This document shows, in pieces, positions 16,767 to 24,944 of a stretch of 64,000 nt of DNA (position 1 is the stretch's first letter; the number at the start of each line of letters is the position of its first letter). The stretch lies in contig JBIOJM010000011.1 of assembly GCA_044450785.1 (NCBI GenBank), forward strand, positions 1-64,000, written 5' to 3'. Position numbers and translations under genes: made by a program. This DNA is from JBIOJM01 sp044450785 (lineage in GTDB: Bacteria > Planctomycetota > Planctomycetia > Isosphaerales > Isosphaeraceae). The notes beneath the pieces were generated by a model that had not been told where the DNA came from, did not search any database, and saw nothing but the letters and a program-made list of their open reading frames with translations.

Positions 16767-17030
16767 ATGACCATCAGCTTCGAGCTACCGCAGGACATCG
16801 AGCAGCAGATTCGCACCAACGGTGCGGACCTTAACCACAAGGCACGGGAAGCGTTCCTTGTGGAGCTATACCGTGAGCACAGAATTACGCAGCACCAGCT
16901 CGGGGAAGCGTTGGGGCTGGACGACTACGAGACCGACGGCGTGCTCAAGCGGTACGGCGTGGGATACGACCTGACGCTCGAGGAGTTCGAGCAACAACGG
17001 GCCTTCTTGCGGGGGAGTCGGCGGGAATGA
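16767..17030 (+). CDS. UPF0175-family antitoxin
   Basis: An 87-residue protein with GAGGAATAGATT before the ATG. The pattern of FELPQDIEQQI, NHKAREAFLVELYREHRITQ and LGEALGLDDYETDGVLKRYG is the UPF0175 family: a small helical DNA-binding antitoxin paired with DUF3368 PIN toxins. Its stop overlaps an ATG starting MIVVCDASPLHYL, the expected DUF3368 toxin, but that gene is cut after 13 codons by a repeat element. The antitoxin itself looks complete. Confidence 0.8.
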   Translation: MTISFELPQDIEQQIRTNGADLNHKAREAFLVELYREHRITQHQLGEALGLDDYETDGVLKRYGVGYDLTLEEFEQQRAFLRGSRRE

Positions 17031-17092
17031 TCGTCGTCTGTGACGCTTCCCCCTTGCATTACCTAACGCGGCAGAGCCGCAACAGGTCGTAG
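17027..17092 (+). pseudogene. DUF3368 PIN toxin truncated by a repeat
   Basis: MIVVCDASPLHYL is the canonical first strand and catalytic Asp of a DUF3368 PIN nuclease. From codon 14 the sequence becomes the interspersed repeat beginning CCTAACGCGG at 17062 and terminates at TAG (17090-17092). None of the rest of the toxin is found in the following 700 bases. Confidence 0.75.
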
Positions 17093-17226
17093 ATCGCCAC
17101 GGCTCTCCCGGTGGGCCTCGCCGCGACGTGTCGCGGCTCGACCCACCCTACGCATCGTTTCCGCGGGAACCACTCCCGCCCAAAGATGCGCGCACGGCGC
17201 AGAGAAGTTACGGAGGTAGAAGCTAC
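17062..17226 (+). repeat. Interspersed palindromic repeat family R1, copy A
   Basis: Related to 38207-38413 and, reversed, to 58643-58852. Shared parts are a GCGGC...GCCGC hairpin at one end, a TGGGCCTC arm, the block CGACGTGTCGCGGCTCGAC followed by CCACCCTAC, then GATGCGCGCACGGCG and a GGAGGTAGAA end. This copy lacks the internal GTAGGGTGGGTCGA arm. It carries no coding sequence and sits inside a toxin gene. Confidence 0.8.
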
Positions 17227-17284
17227 GCTTTTGCCGGGACTTCGCCCGGAAAAAGTGGCCCCTGCGGGGCAGTTCCCGCGTACT

Positions 17285-17356
17285 AACCCGACGCGCCAGC
17301 GAGGGATCTTCAACCCGTTCAGCATAATCGAAGACCCCTCGCTGGCGCGTCGGGTT
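17285..17356. repeat. Palindromic repeat family R2, copy 1
   Basis: The left arm CCCGACGCGCCAGCGAGGG and a matching inverted right arm (ending at 17356) flank a 30-base loop, giving a strong potential stem-loop. A second full copy is at 49699-49787 and a half copy at 51912-51923. It lies 59 bases after repeat R1 copy A. Confidence 0.85.
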
Positions 17357-17833
17357 GGTGTTGGAGCCGGGTCCGACCGGCGATCGGTTCACGAAACATC
17401 GACAACAAATTGTCGATGCGCGGCCGATAAGGGCCTAACAGGCACAAACCCGGTCACATTGATCTGTTACATAGGGGCGGGGCAATATTCATCCAATTCA
17501 AGAATGGTACCAGGGGGATCTTAGGGGTCCAGCCACGTGGCCAACTCCTCGTCAGCCCTTTCTTGGCAAAATAGCGTGACCGAGGGTTTCTGTCGACCTA
17601 TGCCCGCAACAAGGTCGTGGCCCATCCCTATCGGCCGGTCCAGTGACATCCGTCTGGTTGGTCTCCAGGGGGCGAGAGTCATCCCATTCTCAACGTCCCA
17701 ACTCCCGCGTCCGGAATCCGACCGCTCATGGTCCTGATGCAGTGCCCGCGATAACGAAGGCACCGAAACAATCGTTATTCGGTGTTCGCCCTACACGTTC
17801 GCAACCGGCCAAGATCCGGGACGATGGTCTGAC
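17357..17833. other. Intergenic, no gene seen
   Basis: 477 bases between repeat R2 and the 3' end of the retropepsin gene. Short frames exist but none shows family features, a plausible ribosome site or conserved composition. Confidence 0.5.
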
Positions 17834-18271
17834 TCAATAAGAGAGAGTCAGCTCGCGCCGCGGCCCGTTGTAGAACAGCGTGCAGTGCTCCAGGACATCC
17901 CGACCGACCAACGCGAAGACCGTCAGTGTGGAGGGGGCCACGCTGACCACCAGCGTCGAGACCCAGAGTGTACCGGGACTGAGGCCGCCGATCGATAACT
18001 GAACGTCGGACAGCGAGGCGGGGCGAAAACCACCCACCGCGCCCGGCCGCCGGATCCGGATCGAGCCGGTCGCCTGCACGCCGAGCTGATGCAGGATCTG
18101 CGGGTGAACGACCGAAAGGTCCGACCCTGTGTCGATCAAGGCCCGGACAGTCGTTGCCGGCGGCACAACGGCCCCTTGAGTCGCGAGCCGCCGCTGCCAG
18201 GACCGACCAACCGCGACCCCCAAGTCGATCACTGGTCGGTCCGCGCCGATCATCACGGTGAAGTGGGGCAT
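17834..18271 (-). CDS. Retropepsin-like aspartic protease
   Basis: A 145-residue single-domain protein of retroviral-type aspartic protease size. The active-site motif is ALIDTGSDLSVVHPQIL (residues about 44-60, D-T-G), and the second structural element is FALVGRDVLEHCTLFYNG (about 118-135), where relatives have the hydrophobic-hydrophobic-Gly and a downstream Asp. It should act as a homodimer. The ATG overlaps the stop of the preceding small gene (TAATG), so the two are translationally coupled. Substrate unknown. A short, soluble protease coupled to a small partner in an accessory region could be a processing or conflict module; that is inference. Confidence 0.75.
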   Translation of the reverse strand: MPHFTVMIGADRPVIDLGVAVGRSWQRRLATQGAVVPPATTVRALIDTGSDLSVVHPQILHQLGVQATGSIRIRRPGAVGGFRPASLSDVQLSIGGLSPGTLWVSTLVVSVAPSTLTVFALVGRDVLEHCTLFYNGPRRELTLSY

Positions 18272-18558
18272 TAGAGCTCAATGTGGCCAAGCTGATAGAT
18301 CGGCTCGTGAGCAAGGATTTGCTTGACGAGGAAGGGGCCACTTCCGAGCTGGTCATAGCCAGCCTCCAACGCCTGCTCATGGCGTGGGTAGAAGCCGAGA
18401 ACGTCTCGACCTCGAATCACGACGAATTGGCCCTCGCGATTGGCCCACCCGGGCAGGTGGGCCTCGTAGGTTCTCACTTCCTCCGCTAACGGAAGGGGGC
18501 TGGCGGTTGCCGCGGCCTCCGTCTCCTTCGCTTGCTTGGGTTGGCTCTTTGTCGTCAT
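18271..18558 (-). CDS. Small protein partner of the retropepsin (DUF5678-like)
   Basis: 95 residues from an ATG with GGAGGCGACCG ahead of it; an upstream in-frame alternative at 18576 lacks a better site. A lysine/alanine-rich, probably disordered N-terminus (1-30) precedes a compact part with WANREGQFVVIRGRDVLGFY, ALEAGYDQLGSGPFLVKQI and the end YQLGHIEL. This resembles the small DUF5678-type domain (G-x-x-V/F-V-V-I, then an A-L-x-x-A helix, then PFLVKQI). It immediately precedes and overlaps the retropepsin gene. Function unknown. Confidence 0.6.
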   Translation of the reverse strand: MTTKSQPKQAKETEAAATASPLPLAEEVRTYEAHLPGWANREGQFVVIRGRDVLGFYPRHEQALEAGYDQLGSGPFLVKQILAHEPIYQLGHIEL

Positions 18559-18871
18559 CGGTCGCCTCCGTTCCAAGACTCGGTTCCGTCCAGCCAGGCT
18601 CGGATCGTGAACCGCGTGGACAAGTCGTTACGGTATCGATTCTACGACGTGCCTGGGGAGTTGCCGAGGCCTCCGCTCTCCGACTCGGGAACCGAGACCG
18701 CCTTGCATCCTGTCAACCGATCGCGACTCGGGACGAAGGAGCCGGCCTTGGCGGATTGGGAAAGTATGCTGAGATGCAGGAAGCGACGTGGTCGATCCAG
18801 ACTACTTCAACCGTCCAGACCCAAAACCAGGGCAGCGGACCCGCGATTATTCCGGCTTCCTCTTCCCGGTT
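18559..18871. other. Intergenic, no gene seen
   Basis: 313 bases between the divergent retropepsin pair and the third toxin-antitoxin promoter. Open frames here are unremarkable. From about 18852 the sequence becomes a near copy of 10790 onwards. Confidence 0.5.
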
Positions 18872-18901
18872 TTGCCAGTCAGTTGCCACCTGCGGTATGC
18901 T
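18872..18901 (+). promoter_or_regulatory. Promoter of toxin-antitoxin module 3
   Basis: TTGCCA (18872-18877), an 18-base spacer with GCCACCTGC, and TATGCT (18896-18901). It is the same element as in modules 1 and 2, located 58 bases before the antitoxin ATG. Confidence 0.6.
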
Positions 18902-18959
18902 GGATGGAACAATCGACGCCGAAGCCAGAGGGCGTCCGACACCGAGGAGCGTCCCCACC

Positions 18960-19220
18960 ATGGAAATCCATCTACCGGAAGAGCTGCAACGCTTCGTCCA
19001 TGACCAGGTCCGCACCGGACGATTCCTCTCTGAGGACCAAGTGGTGCGCGTGGCGCTTGAGCAGTTCAAGCAAGCCCAACGACCGGCCGCCACCGTGCAG
19101 CCCGCGCCTGACCCTTGGCTTGGCTCCATGCGGGAAGATGCCGAGCTCCTTGACGAGATCGTCGAGGACGCGATGAGAATTCGCGAGGAGCGGCCCTGGA
19201 GACTGCCCCCCGGTGAATAA
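18960..19220 (+). CDS. ParD-like antitoxin (ribbon-helix-helix), copy 2
   Basis: 86 residues, almost identical to the product of 10898-11158 (differences include P to L at the RTGRF.SED site and Q to R in QAQ.P). MEIHLPEELQRFVHDQVRTG is the ribbon-helix-helix start, and the rest is the toxin-binding tail. The ribosome site GAGGAGCG is one base off that of copy 1. A PIN toxin gene overlaps its stop, as in copy 1, but it is frameshifted. The longer in-frame reading upstream from 18384 is not supported. Confidence 0.8.
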   Translation: MEIHLPEELQRFVHDQVRTGRFLSEDQVVRVALEQFKQAQRPAATVQPAPDPWLGSMREDAELLDEIVEDAMRIREERPWRLPPGE

Positions 19221-19425
19221 GGCCGTCATCGATACCGACATTTTCTCCGAACTCGGCAAGGGCGTGAACCAGACCGTTGTCGGAAACGGCGCAGCCTATC
19301 GGGCGACCTTTGGCCGGTACACCATCTCGGTTATCACCGTCATGGAGATCGTCCGCGTTTCCAGCAGAAACTGAGCCGGCGCCCTTTGCAAGCATTGATG
19401 ATGTCCGCAACGCGGATCGGGAATT
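19213..19425 (+). pseudogene. VapC-type PIN toxin, frameshifted and 3'-truncated
   Basis: It starts at a GTG overlapping the antitoxin stop. VNKAVIDTDIFSELGKGVNQ and FGRYTISVITVMEIVR are the N-terminal half of a VapC, including the first catalytic Asp and the conserved Glu of MEIVR. Right after MEIVR one base appears missing: adding a G restores R-G-F-Q-Q-K-L-S-R-R-P-L-Q-A, the usual continuation. Beyond about 19400 no toxin sequence is recognisable, so the 3' half is also lost. The retained part complements the part kept in copy 1. Confidence 0.75.
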
Positions 19426-19462
19426 GGGCCGCAGCCGTTGCCCCGCTACTCATCCTCGTCGT

Positions 19463-19747
19463 TCACGACGGAGGCGGTAGATAGCCGTAAGGCTGAGGGA
19501 ACGATTCGTCGATCAGCTTGCTGCTTCCTTGAATCTTCGCGAGCTGTCGGGCTTCAGCCACGGTCTTCACGGGCGATCCATTGAACCAGTCCTCGGCCGC
19601 TTGCGCGATGTTTTCCTTGAGTGCCTCGATCGATTCCGCCTGGGCAACACAACCAGGCAAGCGCGGCACCTCGGCCCAGTATCCGCCACCTTCGATTTCG
19701 TGGACCTCGGCAATGATCTGGAGAGGGACATTAAGGGTGCGAGTCAT
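19463..19747 (-). CDS. hicB: HicB-family antitoxin (orphan)
   Basis: 94 residues with the HicB partial RNase-H-like fold: LQIIAEVHEIEGGGYWAEVP followed by RLPGCVAQAESIEALKENIA, QAAEDWF. HicB antitoxins neutralise the mRNA interferase HicA, encoded next to them. No HicA-like small double-stranded-RNA-binding-like frame lies on either side: upstream is the frameshifted VapC relic on the other strand, downstream 190 bases before hflK. The C-terminus (residues 70-94) is proline-rich and may not be native. An orphan, or paired in trans. Confidence 0.75.
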   Translation of the reverse strand: MTRTLNVPLQIIAEVHEIEGGGYWAEVPRLPGCVAQAESIEALKENIAQAAEDWFNGSPVKTVAEARQLAKIQGSSKLIDESFPQPYGYLPPPS

Positions 19748-19936
19748 GGTAGTGATTCTTCGAGAAGAGCTTACCGCAAATCCATTGGGAGTGCAAAGTC
19801 AAGGGTCGTCGCTCCAAGCTGCTGAGAAAGCCCGCCCAGGCATTTTTCCCGTGGTCTCTTCGGTCGCCCAGAGCGTTGGAGGATATCTCCGCGGCAATCC
19901 GGGCGATTCCCGTTGTTGGTTCCTCAAGCCCATTCA

Positions 19937-20911
19937 CTACTTTTCCCTGGGCTCGGCCGGTTGGAGCGGATCCGACACGATCGGTTTCGGCGCGCGGTTT
20001 GAGGGCTCTTGCTGAGCGCCCAGGACAGTCAGGTCGACGGCATCCCCAGGCGACAGGATCAGCTTGTTCTTGACCCGGGCCAGGAGCGCTTGCAGCGACT
20101 CGATGTAAAGCCGGCGCATTGTCAAGGAGCGGGATCGGCCGGCTTCCGCCAGCAAAGCGGTGAAGCGCTGGCCCTCGGCGCGGGCGGTGAGGACCGTCCG
20201 CTCGGCGACGGCGTGCGCGGCTTCGAGCTTGGCCTGGGCCATCGACCGGGCCGCGGTCGCGGTCGTTTCCTCGTAGGACTTCGCGTCATTGATCCGGCGA
20301 TCCCGCCGGCTCTCGGCCGATTGGGCGGCCGCGAAATCGGCCTCGACCTCGGTGGGCGGCCGCGCGTCGGTCAGGCTCACGCCGAGGATCGTCACGCCCA
20401 ACGAATAGCGGTCGGCGGAGGTCTGGAGATCGTGCTCGACGTCGCGAGCGATGGCGTGGCGATCGGAGCGTAGCACGGCGTCGACGCCGCGCGCCGCGAG
20501 CGCTCGTGAGACGCTCCCCTCGGCCGCCATCGTGAGCAGAGGCTCGACCTGCTCGGAGCGGAGCAGAAAATCCGCCGGGCGGATCACGCGGTACTGGACC
20601 GTCGCCTGGATCCGCAGCAGGTTCAGGTCGCCGGTCATTACCTCGCCCGCGGAGGGCTCGAAGTCGGAGCCGGCGGTTCCGGCCAGCCCGATCGTCAACT
20701 GCCGCACGGCGTCGGAGCGAACCCGGTCGGCACGGTCGATACCCAGCGGAATTCGCCAGTGCAACCCCGGTCCCCAGGGCGGCTCGACCAGACGTCCCAG
20801 GCGGCGAACCACGACGACTTCACCGGGGGCAACCATGCACCAGCCCGTTGCCGCGACCAGTGCGGCAGCCGTTCCGAGCACGAGCAAGAGTGTTGCGAGG
20901 GTCTTGTTCAT
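19937..20911 (-). CDS. hflK: HflK-like SPFH membrane protein
   Basis: 324 residues. One N-terminal membrane helix (LATLLLVLGTAAALVAATGW) is followed by the SPFH/Band 7 domain: VAPGEVVVVRRLGRLVEPPW, then MTGDLNLLRIQATVQYRVIR, and a long Ala/Glu/Arg-rich coiled coil (residues 190-260), ending in a short polar tail. HflK with HflC forms a periplasm-facing cage that restrains the FtsH protease. It is the last gene of the operon, its ATG overlapping the hflC stop (ATGA). The order hflC-hflK is reversed from the classical one, and a further SPFH domain is carried by the ATPase fusion upstream. Its 3' end is duplicated in the relic at 16385. Confidence 0.8.
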   Translation of the reverse strand: MNKTLATLLLVLGTAAALVAATGWCMVAPGEVVVVRRLGRLVEPPWGPGLHWRIPLGIDRADRVRSDAVRQLTIGLAGTAGSDFEPSAGEVMTGDLNLLRIQATVQYRVIRPADFLLRSEQVEPLLTMAAEGSVSRALAARGVDAVLRSDRHAIARDVEHDLQTSADRYSLGVTILGVSLTDARPPTEVEADFAAAQSAESRRDRRINDAKSYEETTATAARSMAQAKLEAAHAVAERTVLTARAEGQRFTALLAEAGRSRSLTMRRLYIESLQALLARVKNKLILSPGDAVDLTVLGAQQEPSNRAPKPIVSDPLQPAEPREK

Positions 20912-21867
20912 GGCTGACCGGCGGCGTTCGGGACGCGACGCGACTCGGACGCGGGCTCTGCTGATCGCTCGACCGAAGGCCCGTGCGACAGGAGCTTGAG
21001 CAAGGGGCTCGACGACGACAAGACGACGGTCGTTTGCCCGTCGAGGATCGAGCGGTACGCGTCGAGCGTGCGGAGGAACTCAAAGAACTTGGGGTCGCGC
21101 GCGTGGGCCTCGTTGAGCACGCGGGTCGCATCGGCCTCGGCGTTGCCGCGGATGCGCTGGGCCTCCGCGTCGGCTTGAGCCAGGATCGTGTCGCGCGTCC
21201 GATCGGCCCGACTGGTGATCGTCACGTACTGGGCCTCGCCTTCGGCCCGGAGCTTGGCGGCGACCTGCCTGCGCTCGCTGCGGATCAGGTCGAAGACGGC
21301 GGGTCGAACCTCGACCGGGTGATTGAACCGGCGCAGCCGGACGTCCAGCACGTCGACTCCCAGCTCGTTCCGCGCCGCGGGAGCAACCGCGCTCGTGACC
21401 TCCCGCGTCAGATCGTCGAGCGCCCACCGGCCCGCGTCGGTCGAGGCGAGCGCGGACAGCTCGCGGCGGCCGATCGCATCGCTCAACCCCGCCGACACCC
21501 GCTCGTACAGCCGCGCTTCGGCCAGCTCGTGAGTTCCCGAGCCACGCAGGAACAAGACGGGGTCCGCGACCCGCCACACCACGTACGACGCGACTTCCAG
21601 GTTGCGCTTGTCGCCCGTGATCACTTCACGCGGAGGCGGATCGAAGACCTTCACGCGCCGGTCAATCTTGAGAGCGAGCTGCCATGGTGCCTTCGCGTGC
21701 AGACCGGTCTCTGAAGGATCGTCGCCGTAAACGGCGACGATCCGGCCGAAGCTGGTCACGACGGCAAACTCGGTCTCGTCCACCACCATGAGCGACGAGA
21801 CGGCAACGCCCGCAAGGCCCAGAATCACACCGAGCGCCGCGATCCAACGAAGTGTGTGCTTCATCAT
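20908..21867 (-). CDS. hflC: HflC-like SPFH membrane protein
   Basis: 319 residues. An N-terminal membrane anchor (LRWIAALGVILGLAGVAVSS) precedes an SPFH domain starting LMVVDETEFAVVTSFGRIVA. TGDKRNLEVASYVVWRVADP and GVDVLDVRLRRFNHPVEVRP (about 170-190) match HflC. A coiled coil with AEGEAQYVTITSRAD follows, then QADAEAQRIRGNAEADATRV. HflC partners HflK in the FtsH-modulating complex. Start and stop overlap neighbours by 4 bases on both sides, so expression with the ATPase-SPFH fusion and HflK is tightly coupled. The internal region 170-225 reappears in the relic at 16385-16681. Confidence 0.85.
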   Translation of the reverse strand: MMKHTLRWIAALGVILGLAGVAVSSLMVVDETEFAVVTSFGRIVAVYGDDPSETGLHAKAPWQLALKIDRRVKVFDPPPREVITGDKRNLEVASYVVWRVADPVLFLRGSGTHELAEARLYERVSAGLSDAIGRRELSALASTDAGRWALDDLTREVTSAVAPAARNELGVDVLDVRLRRFNHPVEVRPAVFDLIRSERRQVAAKLRAEGEAQYVTITSRADRTRDTILAQADAEAQRIRGNAEADATRVLNEAHARDPKFFEFLRTLDAYRSILDGQTTVVLSSSSPLLKLLSHGPSVERSAEPASESRRVPNAAGQP

Positions 21868-24800
21868 TCCTCCGACAGAACAGGCGGTAAAACCGGCAGG
21901 GATTTTTCCAGCGGAAAGTTGGGCACGATCAGGTGCCGGCGGCGCCCCGGCTCTTCGTCAAGAACGACCTTCGCTTTGCCGGCGAGGGCTCCGGCGAGCT
22001 TGTCCCAGAATAGCCGGAAATCGGTCAGGGCGGGAGCGTACCGCCTCGCCTCACGCAGGGAATTGAAGGTGTCGGCCCCGCTGGCGGCCTGGGCCACTTG
22101 TGCCGCGCGGGCAGCCTCGGCACCGTGAAGCACCGCCTGGGATTTCCCCTTCGCCTCCGCCAGCGCCTGGTCGAGGTAGGCGTTGGCCTCGTTGATCCGG
22201 CGCTGGCGATCGCTGCTGGCGCGCGAGACGTCACGGTAGGCGTCGACGACCGCCAGGGGCGGGTGAATGTCCTGAAACGAGATGCCCCGGACCACGATGC
22301 CGAATCGATACGCGACCAAGCGCTCCTGAAGCAATTGCGCGGCGGCGACCTCGGCCTCCCGCCGCCCGCCGGTCAACAGCTCCTGCAAAGGCCGCCGGCC
22401 CAGGACGTCGCGGACGACCGACTCAGCGATCGGCCGCAAGGCGTTTTCCCCGTCGGCGACCTCAAAAACGTAACGGCGGAGCGACGTGAGGTCGGCCGGG
22501 TCGATCGAAAACTGAAGAGTCGCCGCCAGCTCGACATAGCGGCCATCACCCGTGAGCAGAAGGGCCTCGTCGTCGCCTCGGTCCTTGAGCGGACGGCCGT
22601 GCGTCGACTCCCAGCGCAGCGGCTCGATCTCGGTTGCTCCGGTTGCGCGGAATCCGATCTCCAGGCTGCGGACCCGGTCGGGTGCGAAGGCCGTGACCCG
22701 CTCGATCGGCCAGGGCCAACCCACGTGCAATCCCGGCCCGACCATTCCCTGGTACCGGCCGAACCGCTGGAGCAGGCCGGCTTCGTCGGGGCCGACCACG
22801 GTCCAACCACTCACAGCATAACCGGCGCAGAGAAGCGCGCACCCGCCGGCGAGAAAGGCCCGCCGGAGGCTCCAGGTCCAATCCCAGGCCCGCTCGAGGT
22901 CGATGCCGTCGTCGAGCCGGCCGATCCATGCCCCGAGCTGGCGCAGTCGCCGCACGGGGGCCAGCTCGCGCCAATCGCCAAAGACGAGCAGCCGCATGGA
23001 ATTGAGCAAGACCAAGAGCGAGCCGACCTGGTGGAGAATCGCGGCGGCCACCGGCCCCAGGATGCCGAACGTGGCCGACAGCATCGCCACGGCGTTGAAT
23101 CCAAAGGCGAAGCCGATGATGTTCTGCCGGATGATGGTGATCGTGGCTCGGGACAGGCCGACCAGGTCCGGCAGCACGCGGAGCGAGCCGCCCAGCACGA
23201 TCAGGTCGCCGGCCTCGGCGGCCAGGTCCGCGCCGATGCCCCCCAGTGCGATGCCGGCATCGGCCTGGGCCAGGGCCGGCGCATCGTTGATCCCGTCGCC
23301 GACCATGGCCACGCGGTGCCCGGCTTGCTGTCGCTCCTCGATCCACCGCGCCTTGTCCGCGGGGAGCAGCTCCGCTTCCACGGTCCCGGCGTGGACCCGC
23401 CTGGCCACCGCGCGGGCCGCGGGCTCCCGGTCACCGGTCAAGATCGCGATTTCCTTGATCTTCCGGTGACGGAGGTCATGAATCACGTCGTGGGCTTCCG
23501 CTCGGACCGCGTCGCGGACCCCGATCACGCCGGCCACGGCGCCGTCGACCGCGACGAAAAGCGCGGTCTCGCCGCGCGCATCGAGCTCGCCCAGGATCGC
23601 CTCGGTGGATGAATCCAACGTCATGCCGGCTTCGGCGAGCAGACGCCGGTTGCCGACCACGACCTTGCGGATCGACTCGTCCGGCGCCACCCATTCAGCC
23701 CGCACGCCCGCGCCGGGAAGGAGAGTGGCGTCGCGCGGGACGAACAGCTCCAGGGATCGGCGCCGGGCTTCCTCGATCACAACTTTGGCGAGGGGATGGC
23801 GGCTGGCGCCCTCAGCGGATGCCGCCAGGCCCAGCACGTCGTTCTCGGAAAGGCCGCCCACGGCGACCAGGGTGGTGAACTGGGGCACACCCCTGGTCAG
23901 CGTCCCCGTCTTGTCGAATGCGAACGTATCACACGAAGCCAGACTCTCGAGCGCGGACCCGCCCTTGATCAAGACGCCGTGTCTCGCCAGCCAGGCCATG
24001 CTGGCGAGCATGGCCGCCGGGGTCGCGAGGACCAGGCCGCAGGGGCATGCGACGACCAGAACGGCGACCGTCCGCGACCAAACGTCCGGCCAGCCGGCCA
24101 GATAGCCGGCCAAGAGGGTCGCGCCTGCCACCAGCTCGACCACGGGCAGAAAGTAGCGCGCCAGCCGGTCGGCCACTTTCTCAAGCTGTGCTTTTCGACG
24201 CCTCGCGTCGGAAACCAGGCGCAGGACCTGACCGAAGGTCGTGTCGCCGCCAACCTTCTCGGCCTCGATCTCGATTGCGCCGAACTGATTGAGGGTGCCG
24301 GTGAAGACCGCATCGCCCGGCCCCTTGTCGATCGGCAGCGACTCGCCGGTCAATGCCGATTGGTCGACGGTTGAACGACCGGTCACCACGGTGCCGTCGA
24401 CGGCGATTCGCTCACCCGGCCCCACGATCAGCCGGTCGCCGACGGCGACCTGTTGCGCGGGGATTTCCACCTCCTTGCCGTCGCGTCGCACCCGGGCCGT
24501 GCGCGGCGTCTGGTCGACCAGTCGTCCCAGGGCACGCCGCGTGTGGGCGAAAGTCCACGCTTCCAGGACCTCGCCCAGGAGCGCGATGAAGACGACCTCC
24601 GCCGCGACGAACGGCTGACCCAGGATGAGCGCCGCCAGGCACGCCTGCGCCAGGGCGAGGTCAGCGCCGATCCGCCCATGCAAGAGCGCCTGGAGTGCGC
24701 CATGGACGATGTAGGCGGCCCCCAGCACCGCCGCCACCAGCGTCAACGACAGACCGAGCGGCAGGCGCCTGCTATCCCACCCCAGCAGATTCAACAGGGC

Positions 24801-24944
24801 GTCGCCGGCGATCAGTGCGCCCAGGAGCGCTGTGAAGGCGAAGAGCGCGCGCTCATGATGGTGGCCGGCTTCGCCGGCCGGCGGGGTGACCGCTTGGCCG
24901 TCGAGATGATGCAAATCTTCTGGTCGATATTCACGATGCATCAT
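21864..24944 (-). CDS. P1B-type ATPase fused to an SPFH (HflK-like) domain
   Basis: About 1026 residues from ATG 24944; the longer frame to 25124 overlaps the previous gene. Residues 1-650 are a heavy-metal-type P-ATPase: TGES (about 199), CPC in VVACPCGLVLATP (about 300), DKTGTLT (344), SRHP (381) and GDGINDAPAL (549), with a last helix pair ILHQVGSLLVLLNSMRLLVF. There is no CxxC metal-binding domain; only a short HHH near residue 28. From about 690 a membrane helix (AFLAGGCALLCAGYAVSGW) leads to an SPFH domain (VVGPDEAGLLQRFGRYQGMV) and coiled coil to 1026, resembling HflK. Both halves appear complete. The ion is unknown. Operon position between ExbBD/two-TM protein and HflC-HflK suggests a membrane-domain complex. 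Confidence 0.85.
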   Translation of the reverse strand: MMHREYRPEDLHHLDGQAVTPPAGEAGHHHERALFAFTALLGALIAGDALLNLLGWDSRRLPLGLSLTLVAAVLGAAYIVHGALQALLHGRIGADLALAQACLAALILGQPFVAAEVVFIALLGEVLEAWTFAHTRRALGRLVDQTPRTARVRRDGKEVEIPAQQVAVGDRLIVGPGERIAVDGTVVTGRSTVDQSALTGESLPIDKGPGDAVFTGTLNQFGAIEIEAEKVGGDTTFGQVLRLVSDARRRKAQLEKVADRLARYFLPVVELVAGATLLAGYLAGWPDVWSRTVAVLVVACPCGLVLATPAAMLASMAWLARHGVLIKGGSALESLASCDTFAFDKTGTLTRGVPQFTTLVAVGGLSENDVLGLAASAEGASRHPLAKVVIEEARRRSLELFVPRDATLLPGAGVRAEWVAPDESIRKVVVGNRRLLAEAGMTLDSSTEAILGELDARGETALFVAVDGAVAGVIGVRDAVRAEAHDVIHDLRHRKIKEIAILTGDREPAARAVARRVHAGTVEAELLPADKARWIEERQQAGHRVAMVGDGINDAPALAQADAGIALGGIGADLAAEAGDLIVLGGSLRVLPDLVGLSRATITIIRQNIIGFAFGFNAVAMLSATFGILGPVAAAILHQVGSLLVLLNSMRLLVFGDWRELAPVRRLRQLGAWIGRLDDGIDLERAWDWTWSLRRAFLAGGCALLCAGYAVSGWTVVGPDEAGLLQRFGRYQGMVGPGLHVGWPWPIERVTAFAPDRVRSLEIGFRATGATEIEPLRWESTHGRPLKDRGDDEALLLTGDGRYVELAATLQFSIDPADLTSLRRYVFEVADGENALRPIAESVVRDVLGRRPLQELLTGGRREAEVAAAQLLQERLVAYRFGIVVRGISFQDIHPPLAVVDAYRDVSRASSDRQRRINEANAYLDQALAEAKGKSQAVLHGAEAARAAQVAQAASGADTFNSLREARRYAPALTDFRLFWDKLAGALAGKAKVVLDEEPGRRRHLIVPNFPLEKSLPVLPPVLSEE

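Noticed and set aside
18384..18959. N-terminal extension of the copy 2 antitoxin
   Set aside because: It runs back across the promoter and intergenic sequence; copy 1 lacks it and the ribosome site is at the internal ATG.
22098..23612. 504-codon plus-strand frame opposite the P-ATPase/SPFH fusion
   Set aside because: Antisense to conserved motifs DKTGT and GDGIND; no recognisable domain.
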